Assembly: GCF_051466335.1 (NCBI RefSeq)
Contig: NZ_CP195793.1
Location: forward strand, 620,001-684,000
DNA: 64,000 nucleotides
Direction: 5' to 3'
Source: Planctomicrobium sp051466335
GTDB taxonomy: Bacteria; Planctomycetota; Planctomycetia; Planctomycetales; Planctomycetaceae
Shown here: positions 37,556 through 47,339 of the stretch, piece by piece
Layout of the letters: every line of letters starts with the position of its first letter
Numbering within the stretch: the stretch's first letter is position 1
Position numbers and translations under genes: made by a program
The notes under the pieces: generated by a model
What the model saw: only the letters and a program-made list of their open reading frames with translations
The model's database searches: none
What the model was told of the DNA's origin: nothing

Positions 37556-38158
37556 ATGTCTGACGAAAGTTCAGCCGACATCCCCCGAATCCTGATTCTC
37601 TCTGGCCCCGCTGGTGCTGGGAAGACGTCGATTGTCAAAAAACTGATGGAAGCCTGTCCGGTTCCACTGGAAATGTCAGTTTCCGCGACAACCCGTCCTC
37701 CGCGTCCTAACGAAGTCGACGGGAAGGATTACTACTTCCTCGCTCGAGAAGAGTTTGAGACTCGCCGGACAAAGGGCGATTTCATTGAATGGGCGGAAGT
37801 CCATCGCAGCGGACACCTTTACGGCACGCTCGGTTCTGAAGTCGAACGAATTCAGAATGCCCAAAAGTGGGTGCTGCTGGAAATCGACGTCGAAGGGGCG
37901 CTCAGCGTCATGGACTTGTATCCAGATGCACTCTCCGTTTTTCTGCAAACTCCTTCCATTGAAGAATATGAGTCACGATTGCGGAGTCGGGGGACTGAAT
38001 CGGAGGAAGTGATTCAGCGTAGGTTGCGGACTGCACGGGAAGAGCTACAATACGCAGTTCGCTATCAACACCGGGTGATCAACGATGATCTCGACCGCGC
38101 TGTCGATTCTATTCGGCAATTGCTCGCGTCGAGGGAGGCTGAACTGCATGCTCAATGA
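37556..38158 (+). CDS. gmk: Guanylate kinase
   Basis: 200 residues; phosphorylates GMP to GDP with ATP. The P-loop GPAGAGKTS is at residues about 18-26, the GMP-binding part SVSATTRPPRPNEVDGKDYY near 42-61, and IEWAEVHRSGHLYGT near 78. Length is normal. The gene overlaps rpoZ by 11 bases, the usual gmk-rpoZ arrangement. Confidence 0.97.
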   Translation: MSDESSADIPRILILSGPAGAGKTSIVKKLMEACPVPLEMSVSATTRPPRPNEVDGKDYYFLAREEFETRRTKGDFIEWAEVHRSGHLYGTLGSEVERIQNAQKWVLLEIDVEGALSVMDLYPDALSVFLQTPSIEEYESRLRSRGTESEEVIQRRLRTAREELQYAVRYQHRVINDDLDRAVDSIRQLLASREAELHAQ

Positions 38159-38414
38159 GCTGAAAGAAGACTCACTTGCCAAGAAAGTCGGCGGACGGTT
38201 CAAACTGTCTACGCTGATTCAGAAGCGGCTTGTCCAATTGAACCGAGGATCGCCACCACTGGTCGAGACTCAGGGCAAGCCTTCGATGGCAACAGTGATC
38301 GAAGAGATTCTGACAGATAAGATTTATCTGGATGCGAGTCAGAATGTCGTCATTGCCAAAGACGATGCTCCAGATTTGAATCGCTTGATGGAAGACGGTC
38401 CAGATCTGGACTAA
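38148..38414 (+). CDS. rpoZ: RNA polymerase omega subunit
   Basis: 88 residues from ATG 38148, with GGGAGG about 12 bases upstream inside the gmk end. The upstream in-frame ATG at 38085 only adds gmk-frame-shadow sequence. It reads MLNELKEDSLAKKVGGRFKL, then STLIQKRLVQLNRGSPPLVE and ATVIEEILTDKIYLD, as expected for the omega subunit that assists assembly of beta prime. It is followed by its own terminator. Confidence 0.9.
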   Translation: MLNELKEDSLAKKVGGRFKLSTLIQKRLVQLNRGSPPLVETQGKPSMATVIEEILTDKIYLDASQNVVIAKDDAPDLNRLMEDGPDLD

Positions 38415-38432
38415 TTTGAATCGGATTTAATG

Positions 38433-38470
38433 CCTTGTTGTGTAACTTGTTATGCAGCAAGGTGTTTTTT
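38433..38470 (+). terminator. Terminator of gmk-rpoZ
   Basis: CCTTGTTG (38433-38440) pairs with CAGCAAGG (38455-38462), one G-U, followed by TGTTTTTT. It lies 19 bases after the rpoZ stop. Confidence 0.8.
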
Positions 38471-38797
38471 CTAGGGTGTGACTCAGGTGATGTTGTCCGA
38501 AAGGCATCGTTACTTTCGAGTCTTTTTTGCTGCGCGACTGGCTGCTTCAGTCATTTCTTATCGCAACGTCACTTTGATCATCAAATCGGTCTAACTCTGT
38601 CGATGACTTCGTCCTTCGAGACATGAAACTCTTTGGATGAACTGATCGTTGCTTCAACAGCAATCATGTTGTCCTTGTTCTTCATCGCAATCGTTTCACC
38701 GACGCGATTCGTTTCCACCGACAGATAGGCAGAAAAAGAGCCCGGAATTTGTCTTTCCGGGCTCTTTTTATTGCTCAAGTGGAATTGCTTACGGTTC
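38471..38797. other. Intergenic stretch between rpoZ and the MFS gene
   Basis: Small open frames on either strand lack support. The only clear structure is the perfect hairpin at 38733-38769. Confidence 0.5.
38733..38769. terminator. Bidirectional terminator after the MFS gene
   Basis: AAAAAGAGCCCGGAA (38733-38747) and TTCCGGGCTCTTTTT (38755-38769) are perfectly complementary over 15 bp with a 7-base loop. On the minus strand it follows the MFS stop by about 30 bases. Confidence 0.85.
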
Positions 38798-40348
38798 CTA
38801 TTCAGGCAGTTCCTGGCCACGAGTTTCGGGTAGGAACGGCAATACAACCAAGCCGAGTAGAAACACACATGACATCGTCACCCCTGCGTATCGAGCGGTG
38901 TCGATCGTAGAAGCGTTTGGGAACACTGAGATAAAGAACGCGGTGAGTTGAGCCTTGGCGATCGGTCCTAAAGCAGCGACGAAACGTCCGACGTTGTAGC
39001 AAAAACTCGTGCCCGTCGAGCGTAGGCGTGTGGGGAACAATTCCGGGAAATAGATCGCGTATCCAGCGAAGAGTGAGAGCTGGCAGAAGCCCATAATTGG
39101 AACCATCACCCAGATTTGCCAGAAGTCTTTGAGGAACCAGAAGACGCTCGCTGTGCTGAGAAAGGCTGCGAGGAAGGCCAGAGCAAACGTTGGACGTCGC
39201 CCGATGCGTTGCGAGAGGACTCCGAACCCAAACATTCCGCAGAAGGCACCGATGTTAATGGCGACGGAACTGTAGCTTTGGAATCGCGTTGCTCTTCCTT
39301 TGATCTTCTTCGAGATCGATTGATGCTCTTCCCGAGTCGCGTCATCGAATGACTGAATCGCTGTCGCGTCGTCATGAACTCCCTTCAGGTAGTTCAAGCG
39401 ATCAACGCGAGCTTGGTCACCTGCGGACTTGGCAAGTTCAATTTGCTCAGCGTATATCGCAGGAGCGAGTCGAGGGGCCTGGACAATTCGGATGAGGTCG
39501 GGAGTGTAGAAGCCGACGCACCAGAGTCCGACGATTCCGGAGCACCCGAGCACAAGTCCTAGGAGAGCATGTTTGCGGAGCTTCGGATCTCTGAACAAAT
39601 CAGAGTACGATCCCAAATGCTTCTTGGTTGCTTCGTCCGTGCTGGCTCGCTTCCACGTATCAGGTTCCTTGAGGCGGCGACGAATAAAAAGTGCGAGGAG
39701 TGCCGGGACGGCCCCGATCAGGAACATGATTCTCCAAGGGCTTTCAACGAGTCCCTGTTCCTCGGCAATCCCCAGACTGAGGTTAATCATCGCGGCGCTG
39801 ATGTTGCCGACAGCAGAAAGTGCCTGGAGCAGACCCAGTGTGTAGGGTCTGGCTTTCGTGGGCATCGCTTCTGCTACGAGAGCCACACCGACCGCGAACT
39901 CTCCACCCACCCCCAATCCAGTGAGGAAGCGGTAAAGGCAGAAATCCCAGATTCCGACTGCGAACGAGCTGAGTCCAGTGAAAAGCGAGTAGAGGAGAAT
40001 CGTGAGGACCATGGTTTTTGCACGGCCAAAACGGTCTCCCAGAATTCCGAAGAAGAGTCCTCCAGTTGCCCACCCCGCCATAAAGATGGCTGTTGCATAG
40101 TCTCCGGCCTTGATTCGGGCCTGTTGTACCTGCTTGAGGTCGGGGAAGGAGTCTTTGGGGATCAACTCTTCCATGACTGCTGGACGTGCCAAGACGAACA
40201 GTTGCTGGTCGAGGCAGTCAAAGAGCCAACCCAAGGCAGCGACAACGAAGACAAACCAGTGGTATCGCGATAGCTGTAGATACCACGGTCGCGGGTCACT
40301 GAGCGAGGAGTCCTTTGAGGTGGAAGAGCTTGAAGAGTCAATATGCAT
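38798..40348 (-). CDS. Major facilitator superfamily transporter
   Basis: 516 residues with about 12 membrane helices in the inner membrane. MFS motif A is seen as GILGDRFGRAKTM after helix 2, and GLGVGGEFAVGVALVAEAMP resembles the sugar/organic-acid (SP, SHS) branch. A hydrophilic loop of about 60 residues (DQARVDRLNYLKGVHDD and following) lies in the second half, between a helix and the next motif-A-like FGVLSQRIGRRPT. The substrate cannot be read. The N-terminal 20 residues are Ser-rich. It is divergent from the comM-like gene, with 307 bases between them. Confidence 0.85.
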   Translation of the reverse strand: MHIDSSSSSTSKDSSLSDPRPWYLQLSRYHWFVFVVAALGWLFDCLDQQLFVLARPAVMEELIPKDSFPDLKQVQQARIKAGDYATAIFMAGWATGGLFFGILGDRFGRAKTMVLTILLYSLFTGLSSFAVGIWDFCLYRFLTGLGVGGEFAVGVALVAEAMPTKARPYTLGLLQALSAVGNISAAMINLSLGIAEEQGLVESPWRIMFLIGAVPALLALFIRRRLKEPDTWKRASTDEATKKHLGSYSDLFRDPKLRKHALLGLVLGCSGIVGLWCVGFYTPDLIRIVQAPRLAPAIYAEQIELAKSAGDQARVDRLNYLKGVHDDATAIQSFDDATREEHQSISKKIKGRATRFQSYSSVAINIGAFCGMFGFGVLSQRIGRRPTFALAFLAAFLSTASVFWFLKDFWQIWVMVPIMGFCQLSLFAGYAIYFPELFPTRLRSTGTSFCYNVGRFVAALGPIAKAQLTAFFISVFPNASTIDTARYAGVTMSCVFLLGLVVLPFLPETRGQELPE

Positions 40349-40655
40349 ACTCGGCGTCCATCTTCAGTGTCACCTGTCCGCGTTGATCTCGCACATCCAT
40401 CAGGCTGGTTGCATGAGATGAGGAATGATCATTGTGACCTTTGATCAGTAATTCGCAATTCGCTGCACCAAGAAATCGAGGAAATCAAAGAATCTCTAGA
40501 TTGCTGTGATGTCTCGGGATATCTGTCTGATTGACGTACCATTCGCACCTCTGCTGAGTTGTGAATTTCGCCTCGTCCAATCAGAATAAATCGATGTGAA
40601 CGTCGGTTCAGATTGAACTGGATGTTGCGGGCCCACTATCAGCTTTGAAATTTGG
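40349..40655. other. Divergent intergenic region (MFS / comM-like)
   Basis: Must contain promoters for both genes; I found no convincing -35/-10 pair and no long repeat or hairpin. Confidence 0.4.
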
Positions 40656-42206
40656 ATGCAGCACTTCATGCTTGCCAAACTTCTGACCTATTCGTTGTTT
40701 GGAATTGATGCGAGACCAGTAGCTGCCGAGGTGGATATCTCGCCCGCAGCGATGCCGAAAACCATCTTGGTCGGGCTCGCTGAAGCAGCGGTGAAGGAGA
40801 GCGTGCATCGCATTGAACGGGCCTTGGTCAATAGCGGGTATACGCGCCCGATTGATCGCATCGTGATCAATCTTTCGCCCGCCGATTTCCCCAAGGAGGC
40901 TGCCTCTTTTGATCTCCCGATTGCAATCGGAATTCTGGCTGCCAGCGGGCAATTGGTTTCTGATGCATTCGCCGACTATTCAGCTGTGGGTGAACTGGCG
41001 CTGGATGGAACCGTTCGTCCTGTTAAAGGGACGTTGTCCATGGCGTTGCAGGCACGAGCGGATGGTCGAAAAGGGTTGGTTGTCCCAGTTGAAAATGCCC
41101 GTGAGGCAGCGGTGGTGAACGGGATCGACATCATTCCAGTGGGAAGTCTGGCGGAGGCGGTCGGGTTCTTTTCGGGAGCCATCAACATCGATCCCGTCCC
41201 GTTTAGCTGGGAGGACACCGTCCGGGAACTGGGGAGCTATTCCATCGATTACTCGGATGTCAAAGGTCAGGAGATGGCGAAGCGGGCGGTGACGGTCGCC
41301 GCTGCGGGACGTCATCATCTCTTGATGATTGGAAGCCCCGGGACAGGAAAAACACTTTTGGCAAGTCGGTTAGGGACGATCATGCCCGAATTGACTGCAG
41401 AGGAGAGTGTTGAGACAACGCGGATCTACAGTGCTGTTGGTCGACTGGCAGTGGGTGAGTCGTTGTTGCTGACCCGCCCGTTTCGCTCCCCGCATCATAC
41501 GATCAGTGAAGCGGGATTAGTGGGAGGAGGAACAACGCCGACTCCCGGTGAAATCAGTCTGGCGCACAACGGCATTCTCTTTCTCGACGAGTTGCCAGAG
41601 TTCAACCGGAAAACTCTCGAAGTGTTGCGTCAGCCATTGGAAGAGAGTCGAGTGACAATCTCCCGAGCAATCGGAAGTATGACCTTTCCGGCCAGTCTGA
41701 TGCTTGTCGCTGCCATGAACCCTTGCCCGTGCGGGTTTCGGGGAGATCCGAAAAGGAGTTGCAACTGTTCACCGATGCACATTGAGCGGTACATGGCAAA
41801 GATCTCTGGGCCGTTGCTCGATCGAATTGATATTCACATCGAGGTTCCTCCGGTCCCATTTCGGGAGTTGTCGAATGAAGCGAACGGTACGGACAGTCGG
41901 TCGATCCGTGAACAAGTGGTGCAGGCTCGTGAGGTTCAGCGAGAACGATTCAAGGGTCAGAATGTCAGTCTGAATGGAACGATGGTTCCCAGGCAGATCC
42001 GCAAGTACTGCAAGTTGGCCAAAGAAGCAGAGGGGTTATTGCGAGTTGCGATGGAAGATATGGGGTTATCTGCCCGCGCCCATGACAAGATCCTTCGTGT
42101 CAGTCGCACAATTGCAGACCTCGACGGAGCGGAAACGATCGATGTTCCCCATTTGACAGAGGCAATCAATTATCGGGCACTCGATCGGTCATACTGGAGG
42201 ACATGA
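40656..42206 (+). CDS. ComM/YifB-type AAA+ ATPase (Mg-chelatase-like)
   Basis: 516 residues. ComM-type proteins are branch-migration helicases important in natural transformation; the name YifB is also used. The N-terminal Lon-protease-like domain includes LLTYSLFGIDARPVAAEVDI, INLSPADFPKEAASFDLPIA and SAVGELALDGTVRPVKGTL. The AAA+ core has GSPGTGKTLLASRL, AHNGILFLDELPEFN and the Cys-rich AMNPCPCGFRGDPKRSCNC. The C-terminal lid is complete (LRVSRTIADLDGAETIDV). The start may be ATG 40656 or 40668; neither has a clear ribosome site. Its end overlaps the convergent DCC gene by 18 bases. Confidence 0.93.
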   Translation: MQHFMLAKLLTYSLFGIDARPVAAEVDISPAAMPKTILVGLAEAAVKESVHRIERALVNSGYTRPIDRIVINLSPADFPKEAASFDLPIAIGILAASGQLVSDAFADYSAVGELALDGTVRPVKGTLSMALQARADGRKGLVVPVENAREAAVVNGIDIIPVGSLAEAVGFFSGAINIDPVPFSWEDTVRELGSYSIDYSDVKGQEMAKRAVTVAAAGRHHLLMIGSPGTGKTLLASRLGTIMPELTAEESVETTRIYSAVGRLAVGESLLLTRPFRSPHHTISEAGLVGGGTTPTPGEISLAHNGILFLDELPEFNRKTLEVLRQPLEESRVTISRAIGSMTFPASLMLVAAMNPCPCGFRGDPKRSCNCSPMHIERYMAKISGPLLDRIDIHIEVPPVPFRELSNEANGTDSRSIREQVVQAREVQRERFKGQNVSLNGTMVPRQIRKYCKLAKEAEGLLRVAMEDMGLSARAHDKILRVSRTIADLDGAETIDVPHLTEAINYRALDRSYWRT

Positions 42207-42677
42207 AGAATCCTGGGGCGCTCCGGAGTCTGATGGCGGCACGTCTTCTTGGGTTGAGCACGACTCTTTCGAACAGCGGCCAGTCAGACGGAGGCGGTTC
42301 CTCGCGAAGAGTCCATAGCTTTTGTCCAGAAATTGTCGGATGCCGGGTAATCGCGTCGGTGCCATCGCCCAGCCGAAGCCGAGGATGGTGTAGACTCGAC
42401 GAAAGACGTCGACTCCGGAGATGATTTTTCCATCCGGCAGGCGTCCATGGATTTCCGCCATTAGCTGCTCGAGGGAGTATCCGGTTGAACTGGCGTCAAA
42501 GCCCGGGGTAGAGATATCCGTCAGTTTGACGCGGCGGAGTCGATCCATTCGATTGATCATCGCTGCTTCGCGTTGGCAGAGTGGGCAGGCTCCGTCGATA
42601 AAGATTTCCAAGTCCTTCCCGTAGGGAAGTTTTTGGAGCGGTGCGGGAGAGGTTGGCTCTTGAACGAACTTCACCAT
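42189..42677 (-). CDS. DCC-family (DUF393) thiol-disulfide oxidoreductase-like protein
   Basis: 162 residues from ATG 42677, selected because GAGGAG lies seven bases upstream; the frame is open further upstream but lacks a site there. The DUF393 signature is IFIDGACPLCQREAAMINRM, a DxxCPxC thioredoxin-like motif, and later PDGKIISGVDVFRRVYTILG. DCC proteins are thought to act in redox or membrane-lipid contexts; no specific substrate is known. The C-terminal part holds more cysteines (GRCSKESCSTQEDV). Downstream of the sigma factor in the same direction by 101 bases. Confidence 0.85.
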   Translation of the reverse strand: MVKFVQEPTSPAPLQKLPYGKDLEIFIDGACPLCQREAAMINRMDRLRRVKLTDISTPGFDASSTGYSLEQLMAEIHGRLPDGKIISGVDVFRRVYTILGFGWAMAPTRLPGIRQFLDKSYGLFARNRLRLTGRCSKESCSTQEDVPPSDSGAPQDSSCPPV

Positions 42678-42778
42678 GCTGGGACTCCTCAAAATCGTGA
42701 AGCGGCTCGCTATATTGATCTTAAGTGGTGATGACACGGTGTAGAGAGCGAAAACTCCGACAATCCGAAAAGACCGTG

Positions 42779-43414
42779 CTATTCGACCTCTGTGACGGTC
42801 AGAATTCCCTTCAGTCGACGGATCGCGCGCAAGTAGCGCATTCCAGCTGCCGCTTCGGAAAGGTTCAGAGTCGTTGCCACTTCGCCGTTACCGAGGTGCT
42901 CGATGTGACGCATCACAATGATCTCGCGATCCTGGTCCGCAAGCTTATCGAGGGCATCGACGAATCGCTGCTCAAGCTCTTTTCGAATGGACGCTGCTGC
43001 AGGAGTGATTTCATCATCGGGAAGTTGTGCGACGAGATCCAATGAGGATTGGTCGCCGAACTTCATTTGCGACGGTTGTTCGCGGTCGACAGTTCGCCGT
43101 TGTGCATGGTGCCGCCGATGGAGGTCGATCATCCGATCCTGCGCGAGTTGACGTAGCCAGAGATGGAACGGAATACGTGGGTCGTTGATGTAATCCTGAA
43201 GGCGTTTGTTCGCTTCGATGAGCACGTCCTGAACGACGTCGCTGGCATCGACTCGGCTGGAAATGCGTCGATCGAGTCGGAAGTGGACGAGCTTGCGCAA
43301 CGCGTCACGATGTCGTTCGAGGAGAGCATTCCGCGCTTTCTCGCTCCCCTCTGCTGCAGCCAGCACAAGTTTCTGGGTCTTGTCGTGTTCAGGCCAGATC
43401 GAATTGTCGGACAT
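42779..43414 (-). CDS. ECF-type RNA polymerase sigma factor
   Basis: 211 residues from ATG 43414; an in-frame TTG at 43438 is less likely. Region 2 is seen as RVDASDVVQDVLIEANKRLQ with PFHLWLRQLAQDRMIDLHRR, and region 4 as LADQDREIIVMRHIEHLGNG followed by VATTLNLSEAAAGMRYLRAI (helix-turn-helix). The format matches the planctomycete-enriched ECF group. No anti-sigma gene is adjacent, so regulation may be by another mechanism. Regulon not predictable from this window. Confidence 0.9.
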   Translation of the reverse strand: MSDNSIWPEHDKTQKLVLAAAEGSEKARNALLERHRDALRKLVHFRLDRRISSRVDASDVVQDVLIEANKRLQDYINDPRIPFHLWLRQLAQDRMIDLHRRHHAQRRTVDREQPSQMKFGDQSSLDLVAQLPDDEITPAAASIRKELEQRFVDALDKLADQDREIIVMRHIEHLGNGEVATTLNLSEAAAGMRYLRAIRRLKGILTVTEVE

Positions 43415-43583
43415 TGCGAGAACATTCCTCAACTGCAAGGCGAAAGTAGAGGGAACTGCAGTAGTTGTGGGCGACCGATCCTTGAGGCTCTTTGTTGAAC
43501 TCGAGAATGACTATCTCGAACTCATTGATTCTATCTATTCATTTTCAGCCGGAAGAAGAATTTTGTTCTGCAATGGAGGGAAA

Positions 43584-45932
43584 TCAATCATCTTTAATGC
43601 GAAAACACTGATATTGCAGCATCGCCCGCTTGCCTTGATAGACCACTTCCAGCTCTGGAATGTTCTTTTGAATGTGACTCGTCCAGCTCTTGTCAATGTC
43701 CTCCCAGGAGCGAAGCGTGATCGTTTCCGGAATCGCAACTACTTCCAGAATTCCGGCGTCGATGAGGGATTTGATTCTCTCGGGTGTTACAAAGTCAGTG
43801 TAACCATATGTGGTTCGGTATCTTAAGATTTCGTTCCAGTTGACAAACAGGTGAGTAATTTTCTCCGATCGGAGTTTTTCCAGAATTTGCTCCGGAGAGT
43901 GCATTTTCCAAGTCCCATCGGATTCTAGATCTGACGTCCAGATTTCCAACAAGTTTTTGTCGAAGACTGTGTTGTATGCGTATGGGAACTTTGCATCGAA
44001 CAGTTCTGCTTCGCCGACAAATAGAACTTTGGAGTTTTCTGGAAGATTCAGCCATTCGACGATTTTTACGGACTGGGTTTTTGTATCCGCTTCAGCTTTG
44101 GCGTAGGTCAAAAAGTAGGCGTTGTATCCGCACAAGCCAGATGAGATGAATCCAAAGTTGTAGAAGATGGCCCCTGCGATCAAGGCTGCGGGGAGCAAGC
44201 GAAGGACCGGGGACGGGCTCTCTTCGTCGAACACCTCTTGCTGCGTCGAAGTCCGTTTCTTGTTCGAAGACAGTTTCCGATTCGTATCGGTTTGAGAAGA
44301 AATCCTCAGCACTGCAGCGATTCCGATTCCTGCGAGTACCGCCATCACCGAATTCATGGGGACCCAGAAACGATCGAGACGGTGGGTCAGCACATACCAG
44401 CACGCAAATAGCACGATCGCGTAGCCAGCAATCGCAAAAGCCGATCGATTTCGGACCTTGAGGAAGGCGAGCGGAGCGAAGCCAAATAGAAGTGGTGACT
44501 GCCAGTCATTGCGATAGAAGACTCCAGCGAAGTCGCTCCAAGAACCGCGAAAGAGGCTCGCAGGATGAGCCGCCTGCCACTTTTTGTGCATCGCTTCGTT
44601 CCAGTCGATCCCCCCGAAGAGTCCGTAGAGCAGGGGATAGACGGGGTTTCCTGTTTCAAGCAGGTTTTTGGCCATCCAAGGACCAAATGCCACGACGACA
44701 CCGATGCCGTATACAACCAGATGGGTGAGACTTGTTTTGAGTGACCGAGGCTTGCTGTTGAAATCAGAAACCAATACTGCGGCAGCAAAGGGAACTGCGA
44801 CGAGTACCATTCCGGGATACTTGGTGCTCACTGCACTCCCAGCGAGAAGTCCAAGCACAAAGAGCAATCTGTTCCGTTTCTGAGATAAGATGCCGAGGTT
44901 TTGTTCTTCGTTCAGATTTGCCTTCCATTTGAGCCAGATCTGAAACGCGAGGACAGGCAGAATGACATAGCAGCAGAGAGCACCTTCCGTGTACGCGATA
45001 ATGGAGATCCGGTATGTCCATGGAATCGTGATGTAAGACAGTGCTGCCAGCCAGCCTGCGATCGACCCAGCGACTCGCCGGGTGACGCAGAAAACACCCA
45101 ATGTTGTCAGCGGTGCAAAGAACATGAGTACTGCCTGCCCCGCATAGGCTCCTCGTTGCCAGTCGCCTCGTATGACCATCCCCGTCAGCGAGAGCATTTC
45201 AGTGAGGAACGGGAAGCTGGTGTACACATCATGGGCAAGGAAGTGGACTTTCCCTGCCTGGAAGTATTCTTTAGGGCCACCGAGATGATATTCCTTCACA
45301 TCGAAATCAGTCGGTGGCAACATCGAACCGAGGAGCATCGCACCGAGGAACGGTATGCCGACAAGTACGCAAATCCTCACCAACCATTTCGGAGCAGGTT
45401 CAGGCCATGTGTGGATGAAAGTTTGTTGCTTTTGTCGTCTGGATCGCAACGTGAGCCAGATCTCCCCGGCGATGAGAGCGATGAAGGTGAGTAAGTAGAA
45501 CGGCTGGGAAAGCCAGCCAGCGAGTCCCGTTCCGAGAGCGAACAGAGACGTGGCCGCGAAGCCGATTCCGCCTGCAATCGCCAGTTCCTCTGTCCGGTCG
45601 AAGGAATTGTTCAGCTTCAATCCACGGAGAATCAGTCGGCCGAAAGCAAGTGATCCAATGACAATCAGCATTGCGACAGCGAGTACATCAATTCGCTCGA
45701 TCAGATTGAAGATCGATGAATTTTTGTCCTGCGAGGGAGAGAGCAGGTTTTCGTACAGGTTTGGAAGCTCGAAAATCACATACAGCCGGTCGACTGTCTG
45801 TTTCGAGTTGGAAGCGTTTGGCAGTTCGGACGTGAAGAAAAGAACCCAGAAAAGCAATAGCCAGATCACGGCCAGCAAAGGGCCCAACCGTTGCAGTGGA
45901 GAATCGCTTCGGTGGAGCGGATCGGTTTTCAT
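43584..45932 (-). CDS. Membrane glycosyltransferase-like protein (GT-C fold, ArnT/PMT-like)
   Basis: 782 residues from ATG 45932, which starts 17 bases after the aroC stop; the longer frame from 45989 would overlap aroC by 41 bases. About 11-13 membrane helices in the first two thirds and a C-terminal soluble domain of about 170 residues. An acidic motif in the first outer loop (MLPPTDFDVKEYHLGGPKEY) is typical of GT-C transferases that use polyprenyl-phosphate sugars. A tail segment (VKIVEWLNLPENSKVLFVGE) recalls similar domains in these proteins. It is probably a lipid-linked sugar transferase at the inner membrane; acceptor and donor are unknown. Likely co-transcribed with aroC. Confidence 0.75.
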   Translation of the reverse strand: MKTDPLHRSDSPLQRLGPLLAVIWLLLFWVLFFTSELPNASNSKQTVDRLYVIFELPNLYENLLSPSQDKNSSIFNLIERIDVLAVAMLIVIGSLAFGRLILRGLKLNNSFDRTEELAIAGGIGFAATSLFALGTGLAGWLSQPFYLLTFIALIAGEIWLTLRSRRQKQQTFIHTWPEPAPKWLVRICVLVGIPFLGAMLLGSMLPPTDFDVKEYHLGGPKEYFQAGKVHFLAHDVYTSFPFLTEMLSLTGMVIRGDWQRGAYAGQAVLMFFAPLTTLGVFCVTRRVAGSIAGWLAALSYITIPWTYRISIIAYTEGALCCYVILPVLAFQIWLKWKANLNEEQNLGILSQKRNRLLFVLGLLAGSAVSTKYPGMVLVAVPFAAAVLVSDFNSKPRSLKTSLTHLVVYGIGVVVAFGPWMAKNLLETGNPVYPLLYGLFGGIDWNEAMHKKWQAAHPASLFRGSWSDFAGVFYRNDWQSPLLFGFAPLAFLKVRNRSAFAIAGYAIVLFACWYVLTHRLDRFWVPMNSVMAVLAGIGIAAVLRISSQTDTNRKLSSNKKRTSTQQEVFDEESPSPVLRLLPAALIAGAIFYNFGFISSGLCGYNAYFLTYAKAEADTKTQSVKIVEWLNLPENSKVLFVGEAELFDAKFPYAYNTVFDKNLLEIWTSDLESDGTWKMHSPEQILEKLRSEKITHLFVNWNEILRYRTTYGYTDFVTPERIKSLIDAGILEVVAIPETITLRSWEDIDKSWTSHIQKNIPELEVVYQGKRAMLQYQCFRIKDD

Positions 45933-45948
45933 GAGGTTCGATTGTCTT

Positions 45949-47067
45949 TCAGTGTTGTTGGCCTCGCCAACGTAACCAGTGATCTGCAATCACAATGGCG
46001 ACCATCGCTTCTGCCATTGGGATGAACCGCGGGAGCAGACAGGGGTCGTGTCGTCCTTTGGTGGAGATTGTCGCAGGATTACCTGCTTGGTCGACTGTGT
46101 CCTGTTCAATGGGCAAGCTGCTGGTTGGTTTGACGGCCGCACGCAGAATCAGGGGCATTCCGGAAGTGATTCCTCCGAGCATTCCACCGTGTCGATTTGT
46201 TTTTGTGATGATCTTGCGACCGTCGGATGGCTGATCTGTGCTTGTGAACACATCGTTGTGCTCACTCCCCTTCATTGTGACACAGCCGAAGCCGATACCG
46301 TACTCGACTCCGAGTACCGCGGGGAGGCTGAAGAGTGCTTTGGCAAGGTCAGCTTTGATCTTATCGAAGACAGGTTCACCGAGTCCGGCAGGAACTCCTG
46401 TCGCGACGATTGTGGCTGCTCCACCGATCGAGTCGCCCGCTTTGCGGCAGGAGTCGATCAGTTCGATCATTTTGCTGGCAGCGTCGTAGTCCGGACAGCG
46501 AACGATATTCGGTTCCCCATTGGGAAGAGTTTCGACCTGTTGCATCGAAACGTTCTCAGGTTGTGGAACCTCCGCTTGAATAGTACCGACTTGAGAGACG
46601 AAACCGATGACTTCGCCGCCGAAGGCTTGCGAGATCAGTTTCTTGGCGACCACACCGGCCGCGACGCGAACCGTAGTTTCACGAGCGCTCGATCGTCCGC
46701 CGCCACGATAATCCCGGAATCCATATTTGGCATCGAGCGTGTAGTCCGCGTGTCCCGGACGGTAGACGTTCTGAATATTGCCGTAGTCTTTGCTGCGCTG
46801 ATCCTGATTCCGGATCAGAATGGCGAGGCTGGTTCCGGTCGTCCTGCCTTCGAAGACGCCCGACAGAATTTCGGGAAGATCATCTTCTTTCCGTTGCGTG
46901 ACGATCTTGCTTTGACCCGGTTTTCTCCGATTCAGATCGACGAGGAGGTCGTCAACAGAAATGGGGATTCCCGAAGGGACGCCGTCAATAATGACGACAT
47001 TTCCAGGGCCATGGCTTTCGCCGGCGGTTGTAATACGAAATGCTTGTCCAAATGAGTTTCCAGCCAT
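45949..47067 (-). CDS. aroC: Chorismate synthase
   Basis: 372 residues from ATG 47067, the start that gives MAGNSFGQAFRITTAGESHG as in other AroC proteins; the longer frame from 47196 adds a non-conserved Arg-rich stretch. It converts 5-enolpyruvylshikimate-3-phosphate to chorismate using reduced FMN. Signatures: TTAGESHGPGNVVIIDG, RPGHADYTLDAKYG with RDYRGGGRSSARETTVRVAA, and MKGSEHNDVF. Length is typical. The glycosyltransferase gene follows after 17 bases. Confidence 0.96.
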   Translation of the reverse strand: MAGNSFGQAFRITTAGESHGPGNVVIIDGVPSGIPISVDDLLVDLNRRKPGQSKIVTQRKEDDLPEILSGVFEGRTTGTSLAILIRNQDQRSKDYGNIQNVYRPGHADYTLDAKYGFRDYRGGGRSSARETTVRVAAGVVAKKLISQAFGGEVIGFVSQVGTIQAEVPQPENVSMQQVETLPNGEPNIVRCPDYDAASKMIELIDSCRKAGDSIGGAATIVATGVPAGLGEPVFDKIKADLAKALFSLPAVLGVEYGIGFGCVTMKGSEHNDVFTSTDQPSDGRKIITKTNRHGGMLGGITSGMPLILRAAVKPTSSLPIEQDTVDQAGNPATISTKGRHDPCLLPRFIPMAEAMVAIVIADHWLRWRGQQH

Positions 47068-47339
47068 GCCCGGATTATAGAGACCCGCGGAGGAAGGTTG
47101 AAGTTGACGACCCCTACGACTCGTGGAAGCGTGCATCGTTCTTAAATCGCCTTGGATTTTCCGCCTGGTGCAGAATGGATCCAGCGGATATCTCATCTTC
47201 GGTGTGGGTGCGATTGTGGCGATTGTGTCACTGGGGATGCCTTCGAGAGGCTGCTGTGAGAGTGGAGTTGGGTGTTGACGAAAGCCGTTGAGATCGGTTC
47301 AATGAGGATGTGATGTTTCGAGATATTTGAGGAGGTGAA

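Noticed and set aside
38435..38626. 63-residue plus-strand open frame after rpoZ
   Set aside because: It starts inside the rpoZ terminator hairpin and has no supporting features.
45979..47055. 358-residue plus-strand open frame
   Set aside because: Complementary to aroC over its whole length; aroC motifs are complete on the minus strand.
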